A DNA stretch of 64,000 nucleotides from Notolepis coatsorum (GCA_963971535.1 OZ020589.1:91766688-91830687); one strand, 5' to 3'. Positions 20,745 through 31,435 are shown, counted from the first letter of the stretch. Made by a program: numbers and translations. The notes: a model not told the origin generated them from the letters alone.

Positions 20745-23700
20745 ATGATGAACACTCCACGAAACGGTCCTCCTAAAGTAGAACGCCCGCAACGTAGACG
20801 ACAGCCACCTCAGTACTTAGAGGATTACGCTGTCAATAAACTACCTAGCCTTCTACAAACAGTAAACGCAGTAAAAGTAGAAAGTAAAATTATGTCCGAC
20901 CCTATCAACCAGGATACCCCGACCACAGAGGCCCTAGTGGGTTCTAATGTAACTGACCAAGCTCACGGTGGGGACCAGGAGGGAACTGACACGACTTTAC
21001 CCCCCGCCAATACCGAAGAAGTAGTCCCCCCAGAGCTCCGGGAGGAAGACAACCCTCCAGAGGTGGAACTCTGCACGGAACAAGATGAGGAGAGCGCCGA
21101 GGAGATAGAGCTCCAGGACTCCCCAACGAGTACAGCCAGGAGCGGCTCACCTCTACAAGCGTCTTCCCCCAGCGAGGCGGAGAGGATGCTGTCACAGGCG
21201 TTCTTCGCCAGCCTGACAGCCTCTACCGAACGCGATCGACTTCAGGGTGAACGCGATCGACTTCAGGGTGAACGCGATCGACTCCAAACACAGCAACGGA
21301 GTGAAGAAGAGCACATACGTCTGGAGCTGAGACGCCTTCAGACGGAAGAGAATATGGCAAGAGACCGGGCCGACACCCAGCGTGCCGCTGCCGGTGCCCA
21401 AAGAGAAGCAGATCTCACCAAGCGCGACGCCGAGCGTGACAGACTACAAGGCGAGCGCGACAGACTACAAGCGCACCTAATGGAGCAGCTGATCACCAGG
21501 GCAACACCCCCTCCCTCCACAAGGGGTTCCAGAGCCTCGTCAAGACACACGTCAAGGGCACCCTCCCCTAACCGAGCAGGCGACCTTGAACTCGACCACC
21601 AGAGAGAGTCTACACCCCCCTCCGAACTCATTCCCCAACCGGTCCAAGTGAGACCCAGCTACAAGGAAGGAACAGCGGACACCGCGAAGAGGCTAAATAG
21701 ACGACTACAAGATCTAGGTGACCTGGCAGAAGAAGAAGAGGGAGAAGAGGAGAGTCAAGCCCGACAGCAGCACATTACTCCACAGGACCAGGAGGTCCAG
21801 TACAGCCCAGACTATACCCCCGCGGCTCTGCGCTACAGACCCCCGACTCGACTCACGGGTGAGCATGACGCACGACCAGTCCCGAGGAATAGCACCTGGA
21901 CCAGCGGGCCATGGTACCCTGCCAGTACCAGCCCACCGAGAGGCGTAAGAAGAGACTCGCCCAGGAGGCCTCTCTTCCAACGCTCACCGATGTGCCAGCC
22001 ATCTATGGCGTCATACATTGGCACACCGACGTTTCCAGACTTCACCCATGAGAATCGAGCACAGTACACGGAGCTCCGGATGTGCTTAGAGACAATGATG
22101 GTGGATGTCGCTGATGAACGCCACAAGTATGCAATATTATTGAAGCACCTGAAAGTGCCCCGAGCGCACAACATAGCGCTGGCCTATGCCACCTCTACGA
22201 CCCCATACACCGCGGCTCTAGCAGCGCTGGACCAGAGATATGGACGTATATGGGATTACGTAATACAGGAGATAAGGCATATTGACCGCCTACCCCCAGC
22301 AACAGACAATCGCTCACTAGACGACCTGTCTATAAAAGTACAATCCCTGGTAGGGATGCTGGGGGCGCAACGAGAAAAGGGTATGCACGAACTATACGCA
22401 AACTCGAACGTCGAGAGGATTTTAGAGAAGCTGCCGCCCGCCCGACAGGAGCGCTTCAGGCGGCAAAGAGACCACCGTGATCCTAACGGTCCCGAGCCAT
22501 CCCTCCTGGACTTAGCCGACTTCCTGGCGAGAGAAGTCAGCAGCCTACGGCTGGATACGTTCGTGCGGAGCACGCCAAGCTCCAGAGAGGGACCTAGGAG
22601 AGTAAACGATGGCCGAAGATCGGTGACTGTCATGCACCAATCAGAATCAGTACCGAGCAGCAAGAACCACAGTACCCCCTCGACGAAAGAGAAGTGGAAG
22701 ATGGTGTGCCCGTACTGCGAGAAGGAACACTGGTTGTCACAATGTGACCAGTTCAAGAAGATGACCGCTGAAGAAACAAGTCACTGGATAAAGTCCAACA
22801 GGCGCTGTTACCGATGTGCGCGCAGTCACATGGCAGCCGAGTGCCGCCTAAAGAAGAGGTGTAGTCGGTGTGACGGAGCCCATCTGGATGTCCTACACGA
22901 CAGTAACAAAAGAAAGCCTGCACCATCCAACAGCACAAAGGCAAGTGTTATGTACATTGACCCCGCTAGCAGCAGCGGCGCCCAGGTGCTCTTAAAGGTG
23001 GTCCGTGTAACACTGAGTTACCAAGACAAGATCATGGACACTTACGCCGTCCTTGATGACGGGTCAGAGAAGACCCTTCTCCTCGCGTCCGCTGCGGCCC
23101 AGCTGGGGCTACGGGGGAGCGAGAACCAGATGACTATTCGGACAATAAGACGAGATCTAAAGACGATAAAGGGCGAGAATGTCTCCTTCACTATCGCAGC
23201 AAGCGGGCAGCCAGAGAGACGGTACAGGATTACTAATGCTTTCACCAGCCAAGAAATAGGACTATCGCAGTACACCTACCCCATCGCCAAGCTGATGGAG
23301 AAATATGTGCACCTGCGTCAACTTCCTATCCCGCTCATAGACGGCGCCACCCCGACCCTGCTGATAGGCTCCGACCATGCAGACCTCATAGTCCCGATAG
23401 ACCGGGTCCATACAGGACCCAGAGGTTGTCCTGCAGCAGTCGAGACCCGCCTAGGATGGACATTACAAGGCCCCCTCGCCAAGTCTCTTAACCGAACAGC
23501 AGCCACTAGCTGCCTCCACTCCAGAGCGACAGAAGGAGACACCACACTCCTGCAGCATGTCGAGAGGCTATGGACACTAGAGACAATGCCCTTTAAGAAC
23601 GAAAAGAAAGACATTCGTTCTAAGGAAGATATCTACGCTATAGCCCTCCTCGAGCACGGGACAAAGAGAGTCAACGTCAACGGAGTGATGAGATACGCAA

Positions 23701-26700
23701 CTCCACTCCTGAGGCGAGAGGGAATGCCCACCTTTCGTGCTACAAAAGAGGCGACGGAGCGGTATCTATTGAACACAGAGCGGCGCCTAGCCAAAGACCC
23801 CGCTCAAGAAGCTGTGTACCGCGCTGAGATTACCAAACTAATCACAGCGGGACACATAAAGAAAATTGACATTAAAGAGGCTGATCAGACGACCGAATCA
23901 TGGTACGTGCCGCACCACAAGGTCCACCACAACGGCAAGGATCGCATTGTGTTTAACTGCAGCTACCAGATCGGATCACAAAATCTGAATAAAGAACTCT
24001 TGGCCGGCCCAACACTCGGCCCCTCCCTACTAGGCGTGCTACTACGCTTCCGCCAGGACAAGGTGGCTATCAGCGGCGACATCAAAGGGATGTTCCTGCA
24101 GGTGAGACTAGTGGAGGAGGACAAGCCCCTGCTGCGGTTCCTATGGAGAGAGAGGATCGGAGATGAGCACCCAGCCATCTATCAATGGGAAGTCCTCCCT
24201 TTCGGAACCACATGCAGCCCATGCTGTGCTACGTTTGCACTGCAAAAGCACGTCGCAGAGGACCCAGCAGCAGATGAAGAGGTCCAACAAAGTGTGACAA
24301 ATAGTTTCTACGTGGACAACTGTTTACAAAGCGTCTCGACGCCAGAAGAAGCCGAGGCTCTCCTACTCAAGCTCCGCGCCTCCCTGATCAAAGGCGGCTT
24401 TGATCTCAGGCAGTGGGCCAGCAGCGACCCGCAAGTACTGCGCCGCCTCTCCCCCGAGGACAAGGCCGCGAGCAGTGATACCTGGATGGCGACCATCCCA
24501 GGAGAAGCCCAAGAAATGACACTAGGACTAGTCTGGCGCTTCAAAACAGACTCGCTCCATTATAGACACAAACCCCTGATCAAGGAGCAGGGAAGGTCGA
24601 CGGCAATACCGACCACCAGACGGAGTGTATACAGAACACTCGCCAGACAATATGACCCGTTGGGATGTATTCTACCTTACACCACCAGGGCAAAGATGAT
24701 TGTAAGAGCGCTATGGGACAAAGACCAGGGCTGGGACGATCCCATACCCGAACACCTTGCATCCACATGGAGAGAGTGGGAGACGGAACTCCGCTCACTC
24801 CCAGGTGTTAATATACGCCGCAGCTACTTCCCACCCACAGTGAGGCCAGAGACATGCAAGATCGACCTGCACGTATTCAGCGACGCCTCCGAAGTAGCCT
24901 ACGGTTCGGTGGCTTACTTGCGTGCCCAAGAGGAGGGAGGAGAAATACATACTGCTTTCATCCTGGCTCGCTCAAGAATAGCCCCACGCAAGCAACAATC
25001 TATCCCGCGCCTAGAGCTCTGCGCAGCCCTAGCAGGAGCGGAGCTCGCCACGTTAATCCAACGTGAACTCACCATTCCGGTGCAAAGAACAATCTTGTGG
25101 TCAGACTCCACGACCGTACTCACATGGATCCGGTCTGATTCGTGCAGATACAAGGTCTTCGTGGGAGTCAGAGTCACCGAGATTCAAGAGTTAACAGAAG
25201 TAACCAGCTGGCGGTATGTGGACACCAAACACAACCCAGCTGACGTCATCACCCGGGGAATGTCCCTGGATGACCTCACCCGTCACAACCTCTACAGTGA
25301 CGGGCCAAAGTTCCTCAAGCTCCCCGAAGAAGAGTGGCCTACACCCACCCCACGGGAGGCGAGTAAAGAGGAGGCAGAGAACAAGAAACCTATGTTCTGT
25401 GGGTTGACACACACACTCGTCCCCACAGGCCCGGTTCTAGACGATTGCCTCACCCTAGAGAGTGCGCAGCTAAAGACATTTCTGTGGCACCACCCAGAGG
25501 TTCAGCCCACAACTGACATTTCAGCAGCTGACTACGAAGAAGCAGAACTCCTTCTACTACAACGAGCCCAGAGAGACTCGTTCCCCGATGAGCTAGCCTG
25601 TCTACAGGGAGCAAAGCCCGTCCCATCAGACAGCAGACTGCTTCACCTGGCCCCCGAGAGCGACGCCCATAATCTCATCAGAGTGGGTGGTCGTCTGCGG
25701 AGAGCCCCAGACCTACCGGATGACGTTAAGTACCCGATAGTCTTGAACAGCCGACATAAGGTCACAGAGCTGATCATAAAGAAATACGACGAGGATGTGC
25801 ACCACGCAGGGGCAGAGAGAGTCTTCGCGGAGATCAGACGTCGTTATTGGATACTGCAAGGGAGAGAAGCAGTGCGGCGCTTCCAGCGAACCTGTCTAGA
25901 CTGCCGTAAGTGGCGCGCGCAGCCCAGTATACCCCGGATGGCTGACCTACCTCCCTGTCGCCTCCGACTCGGCGACAAGCCCTTTCACTCCACCAGTATG
26001 GACTGTTTTGGCCCGCTGTATATAAAGAGAGGAAGAGGAACCGAGAAGCGGTGGGGTATTGTATTCAAATGCATGACCACCAGAGCGATACATATCGAAC
26101 TCCTTCCAACCATGAGCACAGACTCATTCCTTATGGCCTTCCGAAGATTCACATCACGGAAAGGAAAACCGTCTACATTGTTGTCTGATCACGGGACAAA
26201 CTTCAAAGGCGGAAAAAGAGAGCTGAGAGAGAGCTTCCAAGCTATGGGCCCAGAACTTAAGACCCACCTCGCTCCATCCCAGATTGACTTCCAGTTTAAT
26301 CCCCCGAACGCACCTCACTTCGGTGGAACCTGGGAACGAGAAGTACGTTCCATAAAGACAGCCCTGTACGCCGTGCTTGGGGCCCAGACTGTGGCGGAAG
26401 AAGTCCTAATGACAGTCCTCACGGAGATCGAGGGAGTATTGAACTCAAAGCCCCTCGGTTACGTCTCAAGTGATGTAGCAGATGTCGACCCAGTCACCCC
26501 CAACACCCTCTTGATGGGGCGGCTGGACCCCGCGCTACCCCAGACAATGTACAGGCCTGAAGAAGCGAACGGCCGAAGAATGTGGAGGTACAGTCAAGTA
26601 CTGGCTGACAAGTTTTGGAACAGCTTCCTACTCCACTACCTACCGTCTCTACAGACCCGCCAGAAGTGGGTAAAAGAGAGAGACAATTTGACAGAAGGAA

Positions 26701-26909
26701 CAGTCGTCATGATCATCGACCAGTCACTACCCAGAGCTATGTGGCCGGCTGGCCGCGTAAGCAAAGTGATCACCGGTGCCGATGGAAAGGTCCGAGCAGC
26801 TGAAGTGCTCGTCCAAGGACGGATTTACACCCGACCCGTGGCGAGGCTAATAGAACTGCCAAGGCTCCCTGATACTATTGATGACGACCATGACCCTATG
26901 ACTTTGTGA
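20745..26909 (+). CDS. BEL/Pao gag-pol polyprotein, intact
   Basis: Single frame of 2054 codons from the first in-frame ATG at 20745; the frame is open upstream to a GTG at 20721. It is processed into Gag, protease, RT-RNase H and integrase. Order: acidic N-terminus; heptad-like ERDRLQG repeats (about 160-260, coiled coil); gag core (about 420-620); zinc knuckles CPYCEKEHWLSQC and CYRCARSHMAAEC, then CSRCDGAHLDVLH (about 655-710); aspartic protease VLDDGSEKTLL (about 770); RT motif A SGDIKGMFLQV (about 1110), motif B FGTTCSPCCATF and motif C FYVDNCLQS (1188-1196, with Asn where YVDD is usual); RNase H VFSDASEVAYG (about 1376) and WSDSTTVLTWI; integrase HHCC finger (about 1686-1720) and D-D-E core at MDCFGP, SDHGTNF and GTWEREV (about 1752, 1815, 1863). 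No stop or frameshift was found. The YVDN change is the one residue that might impair activity. Confidence 0.93.
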   Translation: MMNTPRNGPPKVERPQRRRQPPQYLEDYAVNKLPSLLQTVNAVKVESKIMSDPINQDTPTTEALVGSNVTDQAHGGDQEGTDTTLPPANTEEVVPPELREEDNPPEVELCTEQDEESAEEIELQDSPTSTARSGSPLQASSPSEAERMLSQAFFASLTASTERDRLQGERDRLQGERDRLQTQQRSEEEHIRLELRRLQTEENMARDRADTQRAAAGAQREADLTKRDAERDRLQGERDRLQAHLMEQLITRATPPPSTRGSRASSRHTSRAPSPNRAGDLELDHQRESTPPSELIPQPVQVRPSYKEGTADTAKRLNRRLQDLGDLAEEEEGEEESQARQQHITPQDQEVQYSPDYTPAALRYRPPTRLTGEHDARPVPRNSTWTSGPWYPASTSPPRGVRRDSPRRPLFQRSPMCQPSMASYIGTPTFPDFTHENRAQYTELRMCLETMMVDVADERHKYAILLKHLKVPRAHNIALAYATSTTPYTAALAALDQRYGRIWDYVIQEIRHIDRLPPATDNRSLDDLSIKVQSLVGMLGAQREKGMHELYANSNVERILEKLPPARQERFRRQRDHRDPNGPEPSLLDLADFLAREVSSLRLDTFVRSTPSSREGPRRVNDGRRSVTVMHQSESVPSSKNHSTPSTKEKWKMVCPYCEKEHWLSQCDQFKKMTAEETSHWIKSNRRCYRCARSHMAAECRLKKRCSRCDGAHLDVLHDSNKRKPAPSNSTKASVMYIDPASSSGAQVLLKVVRVTLSYQDKIMDTYAVLDDGSEKTLLLASAAAQLGLRGSENQMTIRTIRRDLKTIKGENVSFTIAASGQPERRYRITNAFTSQEIGLSQYTYPIAKLMEKYVHLRQLPIPLIDGATPTLLIGSDHADLIVPIDRVHTGPRGCPAAVETRLGWTLQGPLAKSLNRTAATSCLHSRATEGDTTLLQHVERLWTLETMPFKNEKKDIRSKEDIYAIALLEHGTKRVNVNGVMRYATPLLRREGMPTFRATKEATERYLLNTERRLAKDPAQEAVYRAEITKLITAGHIKKIDIKEADQTTESWYVPHHKVHHNGKDRIVFNCSYQIGSQNLNKELLAGPTLGPSLLGVLLRFRQDKVAISGDIKGMFLQVRLVEEDKPLLRFLWRERIGDEHPAIYQWEVLPFGTTCSPCCATFALQKHVAEDPAADEEVQQSVTNSFYVDNCLQSVSTPEEAEALLLKLRASLIKGGFDLRQWASSDPQVLRRLSPEDKAASSDTWMATIPGEAQEMTLGLVWRFKTDSLHYRHKPLIKEQGRSTAIPTTRRSVYRTLARQYDPLGCILPYTTRAKMIVRALWDKDQGWDDPIPEHLASTWREWETELRSLPGVNIRRSYFPPTVRPETCKIDLHVFSDASEVAYGSVAYLRAQEEGGEIHTAFILARSRIAPRKQQSIPRLELCAALAGAELATLIQRELTIPVQRTILWSDSTTVLTWIRSDSCRYKVFVGVRVTEIQELTEVTSWRYVDTKHNPADVITRGMSLDDLTRHNLYSDGPKFLKLPEEEWPTPTPREASKEEAENKKPMFCGLTHTLVPTGPVLDDCLTLESAQLKTFLWHHPEVQPTTDISAADYEEAELLLLQRAQRDSFPDELACLQGAKPVPSDSRLLHLAPESDAHNLIRVGGRLRRAPDLPDDVKYPIVLNSRHKVTELIIKKYDEDVHHAGAERVFAEIRRRYWILQGREAVRRFQRTCLDCRKWRAQPSIPRMADLPPCRLRLGDKPFHSTSMDCFGPLYIKRGRGTEKRWGIVFKCMTTRAIHIELLPTMSTDSFLMAFRRFTSRKGKPSTLLSDHGTNFKGGKRELRESFQAMGPELKTHLAPSQIDFQFNPPNAPHFGGTWEREVRSIKTALYAVLGAQTVAEEVLMTVLTEIEGVLNSKPLGYVSSDVADVDPVTPNTLLMGRLDPALPQTMYRPEEANGRRMWRYSQVLADKFWNSFLLHYLPSLQTRQKWVKERDNLTEGTVVMIIDQSLPRAMWPAGRVSKVITGADGKVRAAEVLVQGRIYTRPVARLIELPRLPDTIDDDHDPMTL

Positions 26910-26977
26910 GTTGACTGACCCTTACAGCGGACATTGAGTAGTGGACAGTGCGGTTAATCTGTCTCTGCTCAGCTAAT

Positions 26978-27002
26978 TAGGTGGGACTAATTAGGGGGCG
27001 GC
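26978..27002 (+). promoter_or_regulatory. Polypurine-tract-like sequence before 3' LTR
   Basis: AGGTGGGACTAATTAGGGGGCGGC ends at the LTR. The G-rich part just before TGTTGTG is the best candidate for the plus-strand primer, although it is interrupted by pyrimidines. Confidence 0.45.
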
Positions 27003-28390
27003 TGTTGTGAAGGATCAGATTGAACCGAATATATATATTTATTTATGGATATATATTTAATAGTATTTGTATATTGTTTGATATCCCTTGTATATTCCTT
27101 GTACGTGTACACGGAATATCCCTTTATTCTACTACAGCCCATAATAGTTCATTCTCTCATTGGACAAGAACCTGGCGCCAGCAGACAGGCCCCTTGAGTC
27201 AAGTTCAAAGGTACCGACGAGACATGCCCTTACTAGCCTCAGCTCCGCGCAGGAATACGGCTACCGAAAGCAGAGCGGCACTACTTGTCCACTGTGCATA
27301 TAAATATGGCGCAAGAAATGTAGAATTCCTCTTAGTCCTTTACCCTTCTACCCAACTAAGTAACAAGACGTGAAGCCTCACCCCACGATACCGCGTGCGG
27401 TGTAGTACGGCCTGTTTGGCCTTAGAATAGCAGTGATACCTCGTGCGAATTAATAGCTGAATTGCCAGAGTTTGGCACCGTATTTCTATTAAGTAATAAT
27501 AGTCTATTATGTATGGTGCATCGTTCGGTTAGAGTTTTAAAGTGAGCAGCACCCCCATCGTTTCCTCGCGTTATCTAGAGTCTTAACCAGGTTGGGCAGA
27601 CCACGCGTGGTGCTTTCATCCGAGGAGTTCTGGGCGAGGACGAGTGGACCTGCACATTGGATTACCTACCCCGACGACTGCTGAGCCCTATACGGCATGG
27701 AATATCTATTTGCTTTGGTGCTTTGATTTGTGGAGCGGATAATCGCCAACACCGGTGAGTGTTGGATTTACCCCGAGAGGAGCCAAGGTGAGACGGCGCT
27801 CAGACCAGACTGAGGTCACCTCGCTTCTTCTCCGTTGTGGACCTACAGCTACAGCTACAGCTATCGTCTACAAGAGAGCCCAAGTGTATTCATCTGCGGA
27901 TCAAGGTTCTACGGGCACTGTGTTCTGTACCTGAATTCTCCCTAGAAATCGTTGACCAGACGGGATACAGCCGACGGCTCTCCTACCCCCCCTACTGGCT
28001 TACAACCGGCGGGACCCCTTCAGTATATTATCCAGCTATAATCATTAAGTGACCATCGCTATAATTCCCTAAAAGCCAGGTTGTATACTTGCTTCCTGTG
28101 TAACCAGAGATTGGACATTCAGTGTTGATTTGCCTACGAGTACTCATTTGCCTTACAAGAGCATTCAATTCAAATCATAAATGTAATAAGTAATTATTAT
28201 ATGTACCTTTTGCTATATATTAAATATTTGACTATTACCTTTGTGTGGACCTGATTTCATATGTGGGAAAGTGCTCATCATACTTAGATATCGTGTACTG
28301 TATGGCCAGTAATTAAAGTACATAAAGCGGTAGTGGTTTAATGATACCATACTTATCAATACAGTCAGGGAATTGTACCCCTCAGTTACA
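27003..28390 (+). repeat. 3' LTR of BEL/Pao element
   Basis: 1388 bp, collinear with 19289-20676. Its differences lie at 27075, 27315, 27467, 27818 and 28274. The change at 27315 turns an AATAAA of the 5' copy into AAGAAA. Followed by the TSD copy ACTAG at 28391-28395. Confidence 0.93.
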
Positions 28391-28395
28391 ACTAG

Positions 28396-29008
28396 AATAC
28401 ACACAATAACAAAGGAAGCTCTACATGAAGTGTGCATTTTTAAAACAAAAAGGTAATTAATTATCAGGTCTATAGTAAGGTAATGAAACGGTTCCTTCTC
28501 TTAACAGCTCAAGTGAGGGTGAAGTTCAGTGCAGGGTCCGGGAGACGAATATCCGATGTTCCACTTCACCATAGAGTAAGCTCTTACTGTAGCATCCCTG
28601 GGAGAGTGATGGATGGACTCCTTTACTGGTGTTTCATGAATGTTTATTTTCATTTCATAACGTAAGAGCTGAAGTGAAAAGACAAAGAAAGACAAAGAAA
28701 AGATACTCAGATATATATACAATATATATATATATATACACAGATATACATTAGATATACATAAGTGCCACATTCACATTGTTCAATAAGCTAACCTAAC
28801 ACTTGACACAAATGGCTTCCAAAAACTGTGACATAGCCAAATACATAAATGAATACAAATATAAAATAAACAGCCCATATCACTAAATAGGACAATTTGA
28901 CATCCCAGTACCTTGTCCTCTCTCTCCAACAGGGGGCTTAACCATAAACCACGTGAACGTCTTCTTTCCGGATCTATAAGCAAACAAAACTCTTAAAATG
29001 CTGGTACT
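28396..29008. other. Possible 5' LTR/leader of older BEL/Pao; AT repeats
   Basis: Before the young insertion this DNA was contiguous with 19283, so it is where the 5' LTR of the minus-strand older element is expected. I could not define LTR ends. 28708-28745 is an (AT)n-rich microsatellite. Confidence 0.3.
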
Positions 29009-29115
29009 CGGGGGCGCCCTCGTGGCGCATACCATAGTGCCTCGAGTCGCGCACCTACGCGGCCGACCCGGGTTCGATCCCAGCTCCCGTCGTTATTTGT
29101 CGCATGTCGCATTTG
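29009..29115 (+). mobile_element. tRNA-derived SINE head
   Basis: GGGGGCGCCCTCGTGGCGCA, an A-box-like TGGCGCATACC, and a B-box GGTTCGATCCC 45 bases later, followed by CCCGTCGTTATTTGTCGCATG. This has the spacing of a polymerase III promoter derived from a tRNA. The body is short and runs into the foldback element. Confidence 0.65.
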
Positions 29116-29121
29116 ACCCAT

Positions 29122-29755
29122 GAATGAATACATGGGTCGGGAAAGATAGTTAGCTCAAAGCTATTCCGGCCAGTTTATCAACTTCCTGTCATTTAGAAAT
29201 ATGATTTTATAGTGAAAATCATTACCAAAATGTCCGGAAAAACCTAACGGGAGCATTATAGACGGTCATACAAATGTACAAATGCTATAAGGTGGCAAGA
29301 AATGCACTATAAACAATACTTTGCGGCGTCGTTTCTTGCGCTAGCCTCTTGTTAGCCAGCATTAGCCTTAATAGCTTTGAGCTAAGGATCTTTGCCGATG
29401 CATAAAGTATTGTTTATAGTGCATTTCTTGCCACCTTATAGCATTTGTACATTTGTATGACCGTCTATAATGCTCCCGTTAGGTTTTTCCGGACGTTTTG
29501 GTAATGATTTTCACTATAAAATCATATTTCTAAATGACAGGAAGTTGATAAACTGGCCGGAATAGCTTTGAGCTAACGGATCTTTGCCGATGCATTCCAT
29601 TCTAAACGTAACGTTAGTTGTTCAAAACATTACCCGTCTATATAATTTGTTCCTCAACGTTATATAGACGGGTCATGTTTTGTAAACTAACGTTATGTTT
29701 AGAATGGAATGAATACATGGGTCGGGAAAGATAGTTAGCTCAAAGCTAATCCGGC
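29122..29755. mobile_element. Foldback element: 174-bp arms plus second hairpin
   Basis: 29149-29322 and 29404-29577 form an almost perfect 174-bp inverted repeat (one mismatch seen) around an 81-base loop. A second hairpin follows with arms of about 53 bp (29593-29645 and 29660-29712). The whole is bracketed by a 49-bp direct repeat (29122-29170 and 29707-29755, one mismatch) starting GAATGAATACATGGGTCGGG. No coding capacity. It fits a foldback-type DNA transposon or two nested MITEs. Confidence 0.75.
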
Positions 29756-30012
29756 CTGTTTAACCACTAGCTTCTGCCAGCTAATGCTGGCTGAGCAAGG
29801 AAACTAACAGTAAACGTTTTTACATGAAATACAGCCCAAAAACCCTGCTGACAAACGTTTGCTTATTAAATACATTCTATACTATAATAATACAAACGTT
29901 TCATTGCCTCTCTGTGACGACAAAGTTGTTTAAATAAGGGGAGAAAAGTAGCTAAAACCAATGTATTTGGATGGGACAGGAAGTGCCATTGGCAACCGGA
30001 AGTCAGCCGGAA
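29756..30012. other. No gene; possible promoter segment
   Basis: Near the right end there are CCAAT-like and CCGGAAGT (ETS-like) motifs at 29963-30010, just before an ATG with a splice donor downstream (next entry). Confidence 0.3.
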
Positions 30013-30091
30013 ATGGCTACATTCAGATTGTGCAAGTGGAGAATTCCTCACAGTACAGGACTAACTTTAGGTTGTCAAAACACGAACAAAA
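30013..30091 (+). other. Candidate first coding exon, unidentified
   Basis: From the ATG at 30013 the frame reads MATFRLCKWRIPHST and continues 26 codons to a GTGAGT donor at 30092. The A in position -3 and G in +4 favour initiation, and ETS-like GGAAGT/GGAAAT motifs lie just upstream, as in many housekeeping promoters. The basic N-terminus would suit a mitochondrial protein. I do not recognise the gene and see no second exon. Confidence 0.25.
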
Positions 30092-30260
30092 GTGAGTTCA
30101 AACCAAATATTAAAACCATAGAAAGTGCACAGCAGTTACCTTGTAAACCATTTCCAAATAACAAAAGAATAACGAAGATATTCACGGAGATTTCTCTTTC
30201 CTTTTAGCTGTAACCTAAACTTTCATTTTTATCCGTCAAGCTGAGCTCATGCTCGCGGTA

Positions 30261-30302
30261 GCTGCTTCCGGTTAGCTGCGTCCGGTTAGCTGCTTCCGGT
30301 TT
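30261..30302 (+). repeat. 14-bp tandem repeat, three copies
   Basis: GCTGCTTCCGGTTA repeats three times with one or two substitutions. Confidence 0.85.
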
Positions 30303-31435
30303 GGCTGTGCTTCAAAATAAAGGTTCCCTATCACACACAAACCGAATGACTCTACCTGGAGGGTCGTTTACAGCGACAGCCTAACAGACCAATAGCGCTG
30401 CTGTACTTAACAACAGGCTGCCTAGTGGTACATGTAGACATTAAAACCCTTATAACTACCTTGTTTCAACCAAAAATGCAGTTGTAGCTGGTCCATCAAA
30501 GTCTCTCCGACGATTAAACCCATTTTCGTCTTGTAAGGCGTCCATTTGGATCAAGGAAATAGCTTTCTGCACGTCAAAACTCCATTGTAGTGGATGAGAA
30601 GTAGGGGAAAGTTACCTTCAGTGACGTCACAGCACTGATAGCGTCTGATAAGCTTTTTGATTGGCTCCATACATGTTATTCGTGCATGGACATTTTTAAC
30701 CCTTTCTGAGTGGAATTTCCGGTCTCAAATGGAATAAAATAATGAATGAAATTAGATACCAATGATGTAAACTACCCATAATTGAAGAGTAGGGTTTAAC
30801 CAGCGGTGCGTTACTGATATCAACTGTGATTGCACGCACGCTAATGGCGCCACGTGCACGTGCGCTCCCGGCGCGTGCACGCGCTCCCGCGCATGCGCAT
30901 AAATGTCCCCTCGCTTGAGCACAGACTAAAGACAGTGCCTAATTGCCACTATGAATGGAATGTAACACATATCATTCACAAGTTCGGTGTGAATGTATCT
31001 GAGAACGTATTTAACACACCTGACGACCGGCGCTATTGATATGCAAAGTAGCCCAGGTGGGTGTGCGAGTTGGCGAGTGCAACGCATTCCTGTGTGCACG
31101 CGCTTCTCCTCAAATCTTACTCTGCACGGAGTGCAACCCCGTCCCATGACCAACGCATGCCTGGGTTTAACCTGCAAGTGGGCCTTTAAATTAATCTGCT
31201 CTACTGGAACACTGTGCAGTACTCGAGCTCAAACAGTGAGAGGCAGCAACACGCTGGCGGGTGTCTAGATGGTAAAGGAAGCAATAGTATGCAACTGCAG
31301 AGCGTCATAGCCAGCGGCGCTCTCAAGTCCGGGGGTCTGAGGACCGGCGGTCTGGGGACCGCTCAGCAGCGCCACAGCAGTATTGTACAGCCAGTAACTA
31401 TACTTTTGCTCACACAATATCTTGAATGAATGAGT
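30303..31435. other. No gene recognised; CpG-rich stretch
   Basis: 30830-30900 is rich in CG and GCGC, with CACGTGCACGTGCG and GCGCATGCGC palindromes. 31289-31385 is an inverted relative of 33790-33880 (GCGGTCTGGGGACCGCTCAG and its complement). No coding domain is visible. Confidence 0.4.

Larger units (their letters stand above)
19289..28390 (+). mobile_element. Complete BEL/Pao LTR retrotransposon
   Basis: Length 9102 bp. It has two 1388-bp LTRs starting TGTTGTGAAGG and ending CAGTTACA, a 5-bp TSD (ACTAG), a primer-binding site directly after the 5' LTR, one open gag-pol frame, and a short purine-rich stretch before the 3' LTR. No env-like frame is present. I count five substitutions and no indels between the LTRs, so the insertion is recent. 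All parts needed for a mobile copy are visible. It inserted into the leader of the older, oppositely oriented BEL/Pao copy. Confidence 0.93.

Noticed and set aside
21338..25412. Minus-strand and alternative frames of 70-166 codons under gag-pol
   Set aside because: They overlap an intact 2054-codon frame with clear domains and have no motifs of their own.
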